Source of the DNA: Ricinus communis | Taxonomy: Eukaryota; Streptophyta; Magnoliopsida; Malpighiales; Euphorbiaceae | Direction: 5' to 3' | DNA length: 64,000 nucleotides | Assembly (NCBI RefSeq): GCF_019578655.1 | Contig: NC_063258.1 | Location: 27,842,802-27,906,801 of the forward strand | In this document: positions 51,901 to 64,000 of the stretch, piece after piece | Layout of the letters: each line of letters opens with the position of its first letter | Position numbering within the stretch: the stretch's first letter is position 1 | Notes under the pieces: generated by a model | The model's input: the letters and a program-made list of their open reading frames with translations, nothing else | Told to the model about the DNA's origin: nothing | Databases searched by the model: none | Made by a program: the position numbers and the translations under genes

Positions 51901-54900
51901 AATCACGAAGTTGTTGTAATTTCTTTTTACGACGCTGCTGTAGCCAGGACCATGAAAGTGGATACGCAAGAACGGAAAGAATGCTGAAAATTGATCCTTC
52001 CCACCATTGATAAGCAGCTAAACCATTAACCTCATCCACAAATCTATTAAAGGCATCCTCATATCTGTTGTTTGAATATCAATAAAAGAAATTCATAAAG
52101 AAAATATGACATTGATATGGGTCTTGGCAATATTAATACTTGTTAACGTTTCAATAGAGCAAAGAATATCTAATTACCAAATATAGCCACTAGATCTAAC
52201 TATCAAATAAACCAAACAGAAAAAGTGAACTTACACAATTTCGATCACTTGTTCAGGAGGACAGTGAGGTAGCTGCCAAGGATCACTAAAAGTATTTGGA
52301 CCCATAAAATACATCCTGTGCACATGATTCTGGGATTCCTCAGTTCTATTTGTTTCTAATACCTAAAAGGTAACAAGATCATCACCTCAAATCAATAAGT
52401 AATGATGAACAGTGAGCCTTTCATCTAGAGAAGTCATAAAAGGAAATACGAAAAACAAAGACAATGTTTGCGAAAAGGACTGCTAACCTCATTCAATGAC
52501 TCCAGGAATGGAAAGGAGTGATCTATTTGAGAGCCACGCCGAGGAGGAACAAGAGCTGGTAAATCATCCCCAGCAGCATATTTCATCCGTGCAACACTAA
52601 GCACTAGAGCTAACAGGACAAGAAGACCCAAGAGAATAAAACTGAACAACCATGGACCACCAAATGTGTATACCAACTCTTCAAGAGCTGTATAGCAATT
52701 TGGCATGTGATATCTGTCAGAAATGCACTTGTATGGACAAGGCCTTTCAGTGACACCACCTGTTCAAAAAATCAGAATATGTGTGGGATACAAACACTCA
52801 CGCCCAAGATTAATGCAAAGTATCAGCCAAAGGCACACATCAATACTCCAGAAAGAAAGAAATTTTATTTTATGGGGTTCGCTGGTGGAAGATATAAATG
52901 TTTGAAATACCTCGAATAGCAATGTGTATGCCACGACTTGGAAGCTCATACAATGGGCAATCATGACAAAGAGCTCTGTCAGATCCACTAGTATTCTTGT
53001 AAGTCCCAACAGGGCATTCCTGCAATGCAATTTGCACATAGCACATCGGGTAAACAAACAAACATGTTGTAGTTGGACAGATGGAGCAATTGAATAGTTT
53101 ATGGACCTTGCTATTAATTTACAACGATGCCCCTGCTGATGAAATCATTTCAAGGCAACTGACAGTTTTATTGTATGATAACCAAATTAAGATAGAGGGA
53201 AAAAACAGTTTTAGAATTCGTAAGGGGCTAAAGCCGTTAGAGCTAGAAAACAGTTAAATAACATACATTTCAGGAATTTGATAAACTACCTCACAAAAGA
53301 TACCATAAAGCCCTTTAGGGCAGGCCTTTCCAGTAATAGTCCCATTTCCACCAGCACGGCCTTGACCTCTACCAAATCCTCCACTGCCATAAGGGAAGAA
53401 GAAGCTTAAAATCCAACAGATACTCAAATAATCCATCATCAGCTTTTAATGAGAAAAAGAAAGTCAAAGATATTGAAATAAATCAATATAATGACCAAAA
53501 GCATGAAAAAGATTGTCTCATACAAATGAGTGGGAATATGAGCAACTAATATTGCGGAATTCCTCTTATCAAATATCTGTACATATTTTTGCCAAAAAGG
53601 GTTGACATGGAGATTTTTCAACTAAAACATTCTGGACCAATAGAGAGAGAACAAAATATGAAGTGTCTAAGGCTACACCTCTATCTAGTACCACAAGTTG
53701 AACAAAAAACAATGAAGCTGTTTGTAGCATGTATCAGTGAATAAAGCACTGCCTTTGAGCATTTTTTAATTCTTCCCCTCGTTGCATGTTTCATTCTGCT
53801 CAATAAGTGATTCCATGATCCCACAGGTAGTAATATACTCCATTTCAAAACAGCCTTCTGATACTTTCTTCCCTAAACTACAATCCCACCCCAAAAGCAC
53901 ACCCCCCAAACTACCTCTCTCTCTCTCTCTCTCTCACATCACCACCTTATCAATTTCTTCCTAGTTCCTCCATATGAAGCAAAAATTTCAACTTAGCGAT
54001 GAGAGAAAGTGCATATCTGAATTCAACTGAAGATATTAAAGACCTATTTCTTGATGAGGTCAATGTGCACAGAACTTGAGTCTTTCGATAGAATCAATCC
54101 ATTGCTAGTATTCCATATAAAGCAGATCATAAACAAACAGTCTTTCGATAGAATCAATATATTGCTAGTATTTCATATAAGGCAGATCATAAACAAACAG
54201 ATTTTCTTGACAAGAGCGGCTGCCACAAAACCCTAACTATGTTTGGGGTACGAGACAATTTTGCAGCAGCATCAAGGATCAGGCTTGATAAAATAATACA
54301 ACAATGCAAGAGGCACTATAAGACGATGTTCTTATGTTTCCAACCATTCTGGCCTATAGCAGTTTTACTTGCGTCTGGTTGATCATAAACACTGTGTGTG
54401 AACACATTCATGTATGTATTTATATACATAGATACACAAAAGACTATTCAAAAATCTTGGTCAAATAAATAACCAAAGAATTAGGAATATGAGAAGAAAT
54501 AAGGGTTAGTATTAGTGTATTGCAAATATTTCTGAACACAAACCTAGTCTGAATGCTTCCATTTGCAGATGCAATTGGGAGATATTCATCTCCAACTGGA
54601 ATATCTGACCAATGAAAGTGAACCCTTCCACCACCTCCGCCACCACTGCCCTCTGGACTGCCATGACCTCCAGTAGCTGAGATTGTAGAAGAATTACCAA
54701 GTGCTATAGTATGAATAAACAAAAGGATGGTTCCACCAGAACCACCCCCAGGACCTATGTTTGAAATCATTCTGACATCATTTTTCTTAAGGCCTTCTCC
54801 AAAGCTTTCTCCATCCACCCTAAGTGAACCATAAATAGATAAGCTTGACAGTGCATGCTCAGCGGAACCCATTACTGTTCAAGTGAAGATACAACAACGA

Positions 54901-57900
54901 TCCACAAGAACACAGTGAGCAAAGTAATTGAAAAATATATGCTCACAATGATTAAAAAATATATATAAAAAATAAAAAAATCCAAAATCTTGCTAATGAA
55001 GTAGTCACTATCTTCTATGTTCCAAACTGCTCCTATATCTTGCAATTAATAAACTAGTCACTATCTTCTATGTTCCAGAAATAGTCGATCTTCTAGGGAG
55101 CAAAGTTACAACACCTCTGCTCATAAAAATATAAACAAATCAGTGCAGGAAGAGCACAGCAATAAAACAACATGATGAGAACTGTCTATGAGCAATTATC
55201 CAACTATTGTCCTACTACATCAGTCTGCAGAGACCATTTCTTATAAGAAGCACAGGGAAACCAAGGTTTCATACTCCCAAAAAAGAAAAGGATGATTAAC
55301 ATACTTAGAAAATAGAAAACCTCCACATACATAGTATATTACCTAAATGAGAAGGGGAAATTCTATAGAATGAAAAGGGTGACAAAGTAGCCTCACAAGA
55401 AAGAGCCATGTGCCAAATTATTGGCCCTCAAAATAGCACATCTCTGTGTAGTTCATACTTCAAGGCCGTAATAATTTATCAATAGCGAGCTGGATGCAAA
55501 AGCCTAGAGAATCATTTCCGCAAGTGTAAGCCTCTCATGCCATGTTCCTCAGTTTATCTTATGCACACAGCATCAAAATAAGTTACAAGGTTTCCTATTC
55601 ATTATAACCTTACCTATTATACCGCCACCTGCAGTTGACCCTGCTACAGTACCATTTCCACTACCACTACCAAGTTCACAGGGCAATCCAGCATCTCCAT
55701 ATGCAACACCTCCATCAATAATAGTGCCATTGTAATATCCAGCCCCACCCATGCCACCATGCCCAGCACCACTGCCAAGACCATTTTCTGAAAGTTTTCC
55801 TCTCCCCAACCCACCTGTACAGCCTACAAGAAGAATAAACTAATAATATTCAGTGATATAATTTGCAGAATTTGTCATTTGACCTACCTTGGATATGAAC
55901 TATTACAATACAAGGCAATGGAACAGAGAAATAAATAGTTTAATAGGAAAATTTCCATTTTATTGCTCAATTTCATGTCAATGGGTCAATCACTTCTGAA
56001 GCACACCTTCTTAATATAAGAAAACAATTATACCTAGACCAGATGCACTGATTGCTCCAGAAGACTGGACAACTAGAGTTCTAACCCAGTGAAAATGAAC
56101 AACAGATCCTGTTATCATGCCTTCAACAATAACATCTTCAACTCGGCAGATCTGCAATAGTAGACAACTCACTCATAACATAAAGGATTCCTCACATCAC
56201 CGCCAAGCATCCACTAATTTGACCAATATAAGCACTTAGTGCTCAATAACTGTACCTGGAGAGTGAAGGGCAGCGAAGAGTTCACATTACAATCTTCGGG
56301 AGGATGAATTAACTCCACAGGGCAGTCTTCAAAGTCACAGTAGAGCTGGGGTGTCCTATCATCAGTCAAAACTCAAAAGTTAATATCAAACAAATATAAA
56401 ATGGCTGGTTTTACGGCTATGAGTATACTCACATATCATCATCACTGGCATTCTCCAAGGGACCTCGAAGAACAGAACCAGGGCCGACCTTCAAATTATG
56501 ATTTAAAAAAGAAAAAAAAATCAATGGCATGACTGAAAGAAAACAGTGAGTTTAAAGATGAATCAAGTTCTATTTCTGTCCTGCAGAAACAATATGGAAA
56601 AAACAAAAATCAAATTACTGCAATCTCTCTCAAATCATTGCTCTCTCTCTATAAATCACTTTACCAGTAACTTTAACCAAACAGCGCTCTAATAAAGTTT
56701 GCATAATTTCATAATATGAAGAGCAACAACATTAAAACCGGCAGTTAAAAAACCAAGCAAATGATGTATTTGCACATTCAAAATGTGTCAATGTTGAGAT
56801 AGACACAAGTGTGACACTCAATCCTCAAAAACATCAGAAGAAAAAAGAAATACACAAACACACGCACACCCCCACATTTGCATCTAAACTTCACTTCATA
56901 TTTATGTTCAGTGGCAGCATACAAAAATTGTAGGCCACAAAAAACAATTGGTGAATAACTTCTTCAACTTAATAAACAGGAGGCCAGTTCTGTCAAACAC
57001 ATTATCCTTGGCTAGTTCATATCCAATTTTCAAAATTATAGGTAATTATCAACTGCATGAACCACATTTCTCATTACAACCAATAAATTCTCTTCAAAAA
57101 AAAATATCTAGTATAACAATCACAGGAGAATCCTCAGCTTACATTGATACTGAAAAATAATGATAAAATCAGGCGTTGTGATTCGATCATATCACCCGGT
57201 CCAGACAAATTCAGAAATCCTTGCCCATGAACTCCCAAATTTGCATTAGAATGTATCACAGAGGATTCCTGATGAAACGATAAGGAGCGACATTTCAGAT
57301 ATGAAAAATCACAAAGGTCAAAGTTTTGTTGTTAACAAAAAATGCTGAAGCCAACGTACCTTGAGCACAACTAAATTGCTGGCCTCAAGCAAAGATGTCG
57401 CCACAATTGCATCACCACCTCCATCTATAAGCATCTTAGAATTCCACATCAAGTGTATCTTGACAGACATACGAAGAGCCCCATATATCTATTTCCTTGA
57501 AAGTAGAAACAATGAAGACTATATGTATATACTCAAAAAAGAAAAATAACAGCTATACATTTATCAACTTCATGCCAAGATAAGATACAGTAACCGTACA
57601 GAGATTTGTACAGAAATATATGAAGAAAGTTATGTCATTTGGAAGTATAGATGAAAGAAAACAAGAAAAAAAGAAAGGCAGTTTGTAATATGTAAACTTC
57701 ACCAGAGCACTAAAACAGGGGAACACAACAGACCAACCATATATATATATATAAATGTAAAGAATAAAAACTGCCTAAGTTTTTATATATAAAAAACAAA
57801 AAAGAAAAATTAAGCTTCTCCAGTAGGTATATCTTTAGCTTGGAATCTCACTTGCCTTCACAACCGAATCGCTCATTAGAAGCTCTTCTGCCATCAACTC

Positions 57901-60900
57901 AAACTCTGACGAGGCATAATGTGCAAGGCCAAAGCTCAAAACAGCGCCAGAAGATAAACTAATTTGTCCTCGAACCTATATGTTCCATCAGCATAGCAAT
58001 ATAAGCTTGAAGAGTTGTGAGTTAATGAGAGAAGTATAAGTAGAACTTTAATAACAGAAAAGAAGTGATGTTAAGAAGAGACAACATGTTCGACCACAAT
58101 AAAGCTAGACCATAAAATAAAATAATAACCCAAATGTAATAGGAAGTAATAGTTGTCCAGGATGCTTTAGACCTCCATATACAAAAGCAGCTATAAACTA
58201 ACATTGTAAAAGACTCTGGTGACCTAGAGAAAGACGGCAGAGCTGGGTTTTCATTATAATGTACAATCATCCTAAAGGATCAAAGTATAATTTTAAACAC
58301 CAACCAGAGAAAATGAAATATGAATCTCCTATATTCACCTAGATGCTTTACTCATCAGAAAAACCACTTTACCTGTATGCTATGCATAACAACTGCATCG
58401 GTATATACAAATATTAGCAGGTGCATGACTGGAGTCATGAATAACTAGTTAAACAACTTATATAGCATAATCATGTGGTATGGACCAATTAATCATGCAT
58501 ATCAAAGCAGTCACATGGTATGGTCCTAATATACATGTTCAGGTGCAGAAAACAGTAATGATGCACAACAGCAACAGAAAAGGAGAACCATCACGCCCAC
58601 AAAGGAGAAAAAGTAAAAATGTAACGGCACGGAAGGACACAAGATGGTAGTCATCAATAACCTGAACCCTACTCCAAAACAGCGGCACAGAAGCCTTGGC
58701 ATGATCCTGGATATAAATATTTGTCCAAAGTGGCTGTTTGGGAAACTCCAATAGAAGTGTGTCAGTACTAGTGGACATGTTGTCATTGCTAACAATAAGA
58801 CTCCGAGGAACAGCATCATAATATGTCCCTGCAGCACCTGAGTTTCCAAGACAACCAAAACTCCTTCCCCCTGTAAACAACACAGCAAAGATCATAACAT
58901 AGTGACAGAGAAAAGAGGAAAAAGAAAACATAACATAGGGACGGGGGCTACCGGGCAATGATACCAAATTCTAAAACTTGTTGCTGGCAGTTATAGCCCC
59001 ACAAGTCACATGAAGTAAACAACATAAGATCACAAAAACATCCTTAGACTACAACCTCATTGCCACCAAATCCATAAGACAGAACATGCACACTGAGTCT
59101 GATGAAACCAAACAGTGAGAACATATGAAGATTTTATATTAACAAAAAATCATCTTTAGAGCACATATATAACCAGTCATTTTGGACAAACTGAAATCAG
59201 TATACATGAATTTGTTTCACTATGACAGTTTGAAGTTCAAACTACAAAGTGAAAATAGCAACCAGAAGCCACTTATCGTCTTCTTCCCTATTCTCACCAT
59301 GCGGTGGAAAGTGCAGTATGCTAAAAATACCAAGCCAAGGTCAGCCAATATAGTTCATAAAATGCTACGAAATTACAAATTAAAAAACCCCCCTTTCAGC
59401 AGACAGTCAAGTACTCTATTTTTCACTCCTTAAAATGAGCATAAACAAATTAAAATTGAATGTCAGTACTAAAAATTTTGTTCGTGTTGCCTGTGTTCTT
59501 AAGATAACAAGGATGAAATTGACGATGAGGACAAGAAGAAGAAGTTAAAGTCTAAGTCATACCATGAACAAAGAATTCTGTATCATCATGTCTGCTGAAA
59601 ACATTAATAGCAACTCTCCCACCACCACCACCAGCAAATCCATTACCCCCAGAAGCACTCAGCTTACCGTTTCCAGTCCTGCTCCTCAAAGAAGAGTATT
59701 GTTAGTTGGGCAGATTTCTAGGCCACTTATGGATAACAGTTCACAATGAATTCATAGACCATATCCTTGTTAAGAAAAGAAGACTAAGAGTTGAGGCCCC
59801 AGTAATGCGACTAACAGCTAGTGCTGATTCTATATCAAACTCTGAAATTATCTTTCTAACATGGAGACCCTAGGGCAAAAGAGGAACACCTTTATAGCTC
59901 ATAATTCATACTTAAATACTGCAAAGGCTACAAATGACCTCTTAAAATAGCAGGTCCTAAATATTAAAATTTCCTTCCAAACTTGTTCTGCTCTTTCATA
60001 TACTTCCATTACTTGACAGATGCTCGTACATTCATACCAACAATATGGTAAGTATTAAGATTTGTGAAACTCGCCCCTGAGAAAAGCCACCTAAAGATAT
60101 GTAAGAGTTTATCACTTTTACATCACAAATAACCCTTAACAGAAGCAAGCTTAGTTTGAACCACTTTCCTCCATTTGCTCTAAGAGAAAATCCAGAATCA
60201 AAAAAAAAAGTGTACCCCCTAATTTCAAAACTGCTTCCATAAAATCTATTCAAATATCAAAAATTATATCATGGTTTATGAGAATTGATTTATTTCGATT
60301 CCTGTTCTCACCTGTTGTCATTACTCATGATTTCCAACCAAATAACTCTACACTAGTTTTTTCTTAAAAAAATTGCCAACATGTTAGTATGTTCATAGTA
60401 ATACCAGTAATTCTGCAAAGACAGTAAATCTACCATGCCATGAATTGAAGAGAAAACAAAAAATTACCCAGAGTAAAAATATATGAGAAATCCAAGTCCT
60501 AAAACACAAACATGCTCTGATTGCAAAACAAGCCCTATTAGCATTGTAATTAAACAAGGAAGATCCCATAAACAAAAGGGACTTAACTTACATTCTGTGA
60601 GCCTTGATATGTATACTGCCACCCGAACCACCACCACCTTTGATACCACCGTCGCCGCCATCAGCCAACAAAGTCCCTCCAACCTCAATCGAGCTAGTGA
60701 CATCAAACCCAATTCTCCCACCACCATCCCCCCCATAATCCTCTTCCTTACTAGTAGTCCCACCTTTGCTTCCATAACTCCACGGCTTATGCAAATCCGA
60801 CCATGAATACGCATCCCCACCCCAGACATCATCAGGCAATTTGGTATTATCTGTCACACAACTTGCACCTCTCCCTCCATGACCTCCACCCGCCCCCTGC

Positions 60901-61415
60901 ACTCCAGAAGGGGTCCCACTAGTCTGGGCCGGAGGTTCACCAGCCAAACCAGTCACATTTATGAAGGAATTACTGATCAAAGTTACATTAAAAGCAGTAA
61001 CCGCTACAGTTCCAGCTATAATACCAGAAGCTTTACCTAAACTGAAATGCTTACTCATATTAATTAGAACTGAACATCCTTTAATAGGACAGCTCAAAAC
61101 AACACCGTTAAGTACATCTAAGGAACCGTTTCCCTCTATATATACATCATCAGTAAAATTCAAGCTAGAATCAAGCTTACAGACGGTGTTAAGTGAGCCA
61201 ATTCCATTAAGATCCTCTTGACAGGAAACTGACGGAGCATGAGGCGGCGGGGATGGCGGCGGTGGTGAAGGCGGAGTGTAATCGCCGTGAAATGAAACGA
61301 TGTCGGAGCCGATAATTGAGAAATCATCGTGAGAATCATTAGTAGTGAAACAGGGATTTATAATTACAATCACACCTATCAAAAGAAAGATTAAAAAGAA
61401 ACGAGTAGAGGCCAT
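48911..61415 (-). CDS. Large glycine-rich multi-pass membrane protein with GCC2/GCC3-type Cys motif (At5g11700/At5g47020/At4g32920 family)
   Basis: Twenty-two exons join in frame: 61415-60592, 59678-59563, 58870-58662, 57975-57856, 57488-57360, 57268-57143, 56488-56433, 56355-56256, 56151-56034, 55823-55614, 54874-54544, 53383-53290, 53019-52911, 52759-52488, 52362-52235, 52064-51830, 51494-51306, 51154-50865, 50782-50599, 50495-50253, 49272-49187 and 49058-48911, giving 1,438 residues. A signal peptide (about 1-24) and a Pro-rich spacer precede a long extracellular Gly/Ser-rich region with repeated GGGGGGR-type motifs. A Cys-rich segment (CPVGTYKNTSGSDRALCHDC) resembles the GCC2/GCC3 or ephrin-receptor-like module. 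A membrane helix follows at about 882-906, then a cytosolic part rich in conserved WxxWxxRR and SCRSRALYEGL motifs, and a cluster of helices from about 1,281 on, ending VFWQS. It is conserved in land plants with no established function; no kinase domain is present. Intron 4 uses a GC donor. Confidence 0.95.
49700..49850 (-). mobile_element. tRNA-derived SINE-like insertion in an intron
   Basis: On the minus strand, an A box TAGCTCAATGG (49,832-49,842) is followed 43 bases later by a B box GGTTCAAGTAT (49,789-49,799). This is the internal spacing of a tRNA gene. The acceptor and anticodon stems are not intact, so this is a tRNA-derived promoter, not a tRNA. A non-tRNA body follows toward about 49,700. 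It lies in intron 20 of the glycine-rich membrane protein gene, in the same orientation. The ends and target-site duplications are not defined. Confidence 0.5.
54081..54200. repeat. 60-bp tandem duplication
   Basis: Two adjacent copies (54081-54140 and 54141-54200), each starting TCTTTCGATAGAATCAAT and ending AAACAAACAG, differ at about four of 60 positions. They lie in intron 11 of the glycine-rich membrane protein gene. Confidence 0.95.
55002..55077. repeat. Direct repeat, 23-bp identical core, 53-bp period
   Basis: TAGTCACTATCTTCTATGTT plus CCA occurs at 55002-55024 and 55055-55077. The preceding sequence (ATCTTGC) is partly repeated too, suggesting an older tandem duplication. It is in intron 10 of the glycine-rich membrane protein gene. 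Confidence 0.85.
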
Positions 61416-63481
61416 TCTAGTAAGGAAATGATAGTCATTACAAGGATATAAAACCCTAAAAATCAGTTAACTAAGTAAAATTCAGAGAGTCTATATTTAT
61501 GTGTACGTGTTTGACATTCTGGTGCTACTATATTTTTTTTTTATTATTATTATTATTATCTTAGGTTTTTCGGAATGAATTGAATAGAATTGAAATTTTG
61601 AAGGAGAAGTTAAGAAGCCGTTTAAGGAATCTCTGTCTGAATGACAAATTGACAATAGAGAGGAACAGAGAGTGACAGAGAAAGGGAAAGAACGAGGAAG
61701 ATCGAGCGTAAGTTTTTATCTCTCTTTTCCTTTTTCTTTCCATTTCTGGGCTTAACTTTATTGGTCACTTGGCCCAATTTGAGATATAGCTCGAAAATTG
61801 AAAATTGGAAAAAAAAAAAGAAAGGATTAGATTGCTCCCTGAACTTCTTTCAAACGGTCAAATTAAACTGATTTTAACTTTTTTAACAAATATATTTATA
61901 ACTTCTATCTTATAACACCAAATTAATCCTAATTTTGACAAAGTCAAAAAGACTGACAGTTCATGTGAACAGTATAATTTAATGTTATTATGTTTGTGAA
62001 TCATCAAATTAATATTGATTTTGACAATTTTTTTCCATCATTTTTTTCTGCATTGTATTTAAGATATAATTTTAATATGCTTAATGAATGAGAGTATGCA
62101 ATTAGTTCTTCAATTGATTTTAATATGCTATAATCTTACCTCAAAATTCAAAAATTCATTGTTTGTGTTCATTATTTTAAGAATTTTACTTAAAAGTAAA
62201 TTACCTGATGTAAATTAATTACATTTTTTTCAATTTTTCAGTTAATTAATTAATGAAATTATGCATATTGTAAATGCATAATATTAAAGAAGTGAAAGGT
62301 GGAGTTGTCATGCATGAATCATATAAATGAATTTTGATGATTGACAAGACATTTTAAATATCAATAGAGCTTCGATAATTGGTACTAATAGTGAAATGCA
62401 ATATTTTCGACCGATGTTGGATTCAAACAAACATCAAAAGAAAAGAAGCATCAAAATTAACAGTGTTTTTCTATCTTTATAGTAATAATTATTATTTCTT
62501 TTTCAAGGTTTCACATATATAATGAAAAGATGTTTCTGGATGATCCTTCTTCTTGTCTTGGTAAACTGGTCACTGTAGCATCTAAAATTTAATCAGACAA
62601 ATTCACAACTGCCCCAAGAATTGACAGATAAGGGGATTGGAATTGATAAATTATGGGTTGTACTGTCCAATACGATTCATGATTTGTATTTATTTTATTT
62701 TGCTAGATAGTGCTGTAGAATTATTAGTGGTGATAGCTTATCTTACACCTGACATCAAAACGCAGGCGCCCCCACCACCAGGCACCAGCCCACACACACC
62801 CTTTCCTGAGGCTTGAAATTGATGAACTCAAAACAAAAAAAACCTGACACCAAACCACCCCTTACCAGCGTCCAAACAATCCTGAGCCTTGAGGCGGAAA
62901 TGTGCCATCCAACTTTCATTTATATTTCTCTTATAATTATTCATCAATTTTAGGGATGATTCAATTTCCTTCTTTTTACTTCAACCACTCAAGATGATAA
63001 ATGGAAATTTATTAAGATTCTTTTTTTAAATTATATAACTTGTTATAATCAAACCAAATTTTATCAAATGAATCTGAAAGAAGTTTTAACTATGAATTAT
63101 TAGAGTGTGCTTGAATTACTTCCCTTAACTATGAAAAGAGTAAGCAATACTCTCTTCTACCCTTGAACACCCTACTTAATTTGTCCTGTTATACAATGTA
63201 AATTCGAAATTTAATGAACGATTGAAAGACAAAAAGGCAGATAAATCTTCACATGTAGATTGCAGATAAAATTTCAGTTAAATTTATGAAATTTATATTA
63301 TTACAATAGATAACTCTTCCGAGTAGATGATTACACTGGCCTTCAGATATATTCAGATATGTAATTTTTTTTTTTTAAATCATATCATAACTGTGGTTCC
63401 ATATTTAGATGACAATCCAACGAATCTAACTCGCCTACAAGCATCAATTGCCTTCTTAACACCAATACTTGGCCCTGCAGT
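61416..63481. other. Upstream region of the glycine-rich membrane protein gene and 3' flank of MIOX
   Basis: The first roughly 350 bases hold the probable leader and promoter of the minus-strand gene, including a telo-box-like motif. From about 61,800 to 63,400 the DNA is AT-rich, with a CCACC-rich patch at about 62,765-62,805 and no supported gene. The end next to 63,481 is the trailer of the inositol oxygenase gene. Confidence 0.55.
61451..61460. promoter_or_regulatory. Telo-box-like AAACCCTAAA upstream of the glycine-rich membrane protein start
   Basis: It lies about 36 bases before the ATG at 61,415, reading TTTAGGGTTT on the transcribed strand. Role inferred only. Confidence 0.35.
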
Positions 63482-64000
63482 TTACCATCTGAGCTTCTCT
63501 GGGAAATACTGCAAAAGAATTTAAATCTTCCAACTTAGTGAACTGAGGTAACATTTTAATTAATAAACCGAAACAAAGAACAGGAAGCAAGTAATTTGAG
63601 CATCACCTTCTTAATGAGGGATTGGTAATATGGCTTGACTGCATCAACATCAACAAGAACCTTGCTCTTGCTGTAGAGATCATACTTGCTGCAAAATTAT
63701 TTTACAAATGATTGTTTGGTTATAGTAAATGAAATAGGAAGTAAGTAAGAAGTGAAAAGATAATAAAGTGAAGGTTACTTGAAGATGTGAAGCCACTTCA
63801 GACTTTCTTTATCTCCCTCATTCATTAGGTGCATGTATGCTCCTGCCCTGTGCAAAGCTAGAGAAAAATGAAATGTAATATCATTAGTTATTTTAGTTTC
63901 AATCTTAATATATAATGCGGCTAATATGAAAGCGATTAACACTTACGATAGAAGGAATGGAATCGAACAATGAACAATGCAGCTGGAGGTAGAGTAGTTC
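63482..64000 (-). CDS. MIOX: Inositol oxygenase (MIOX), C-terminal part, cut by the window edge
   Basis: Four exons are visible and join in frame: 64000-63947 (incomplete at its 5' side), 63857-63779, 63688-63607 and 63508-63482. They encode the last roughly 80 residues. The text FIVRFHSFYPLHRAGAYMHL, KYDLYSKSKV and the terminal YFPEKLRW are unmistakable for plant MIOX. The His in RFHSFY and the Asp in KYDLY correspond to the iron ligands His220 and Asp253 of mouse MIOX. The enzyme oxidises myo-inositol to glucuronic acid with O2 at a di-iron centre, feeding UDP-glucuronate for cell walls. The final exon is only nine codons including the stop. The N-terminal majority lies beyond 64,000. Confidence 0.96.

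Noticed and set aside
54081..54200. CRISPR-like repeat array
   Set aside because: There are only two abutting 60-bp copies without spacers, in a plant intron. It is a simple tandem duplication.
60464..60832. Overlapping open frames on both strands across exon 1 of the membrane protein gene
   Set aside because: They are shadows of a Gly-rich coding exon in other frames.

Overview
This is a nuclear plant genome window, almost certainly a eudicot. It is AT-rich, has GT-AG introns with T-rich acceptors, many (TA)n and (GA)n microsatellites, and nine multi-exon genes whose spliced proteins match well-known plant families. I rebuilt the gene models by hand, checking that every exon junction keeps frame. 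Protein style and gene order suggest a rosid, but I cannot name the species.

Layout: 1-3,487 is AT-rich intergenic DNA. 3,488-5,279 (+) is a PTPMT1/DSP8-type phosphatase. 5,540-12,751 is a gene-poor 7 kb. 12,752-17,061 (-) is a NAC075-type transcription factor, followed by a long GA-rich upstream region to about 18.8 kb and sparse DNA to 23.1 kb. 23,305-27,547 (-) is the mitochondrial processing peptidase alpha subunit. It diverges across about 1.1 kb from a Nudix hydrolase at 28,632-30,991 (+). 34,777-39,247 (+) is an ATP-dependent phosphofructokinase, with a small unrecognised repeat-containing ORF downstream at 39,631-40,029. 41,666-42,648 (+) is the AP-4 sigma subunit, converging on a vacuolar-type gamma-glutamyltransferase at 43,498-47,123 (-). 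48,911-61,415 (-) is a 22-exon gene for a large glycine-rich multi-pass membrane protein of unknown function. 63,482-64,000 (-) is the 3' end of a myo-inositol oxygenase gene that runs off the right edge.

The genes do not form a pathway or operon. They are housekeeping and regulatory genes: cardiolipin and inositol metabolism, mitochondrial import, glycolysis, vesicle sorting, glutathione turnover and secondary-wall transcription. Their order is informative. PTPMT, NAC075, PFK, AP4S, GGT and MIOX occur together here, while in Arabidopsis (from memory) the same families are split as pairs and triplets over several segments. This looks like a block before, or less affected by, duplication and loss.

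I found no convincing undescribed system. The items most worth a second look are: a possible alternative start that would add a transit-peptide-like extension to PFK; a GC-AG intron, a tRNA-derived SINE-like insertion and a 60-bp tandem duplication inside the glycine-rich membrane protein gene; a 132-codon ORF with in-frame 30-bp repeats; and a coding-like fragment ending in a long poly(A) tract at about 48.3-48.54 kb.
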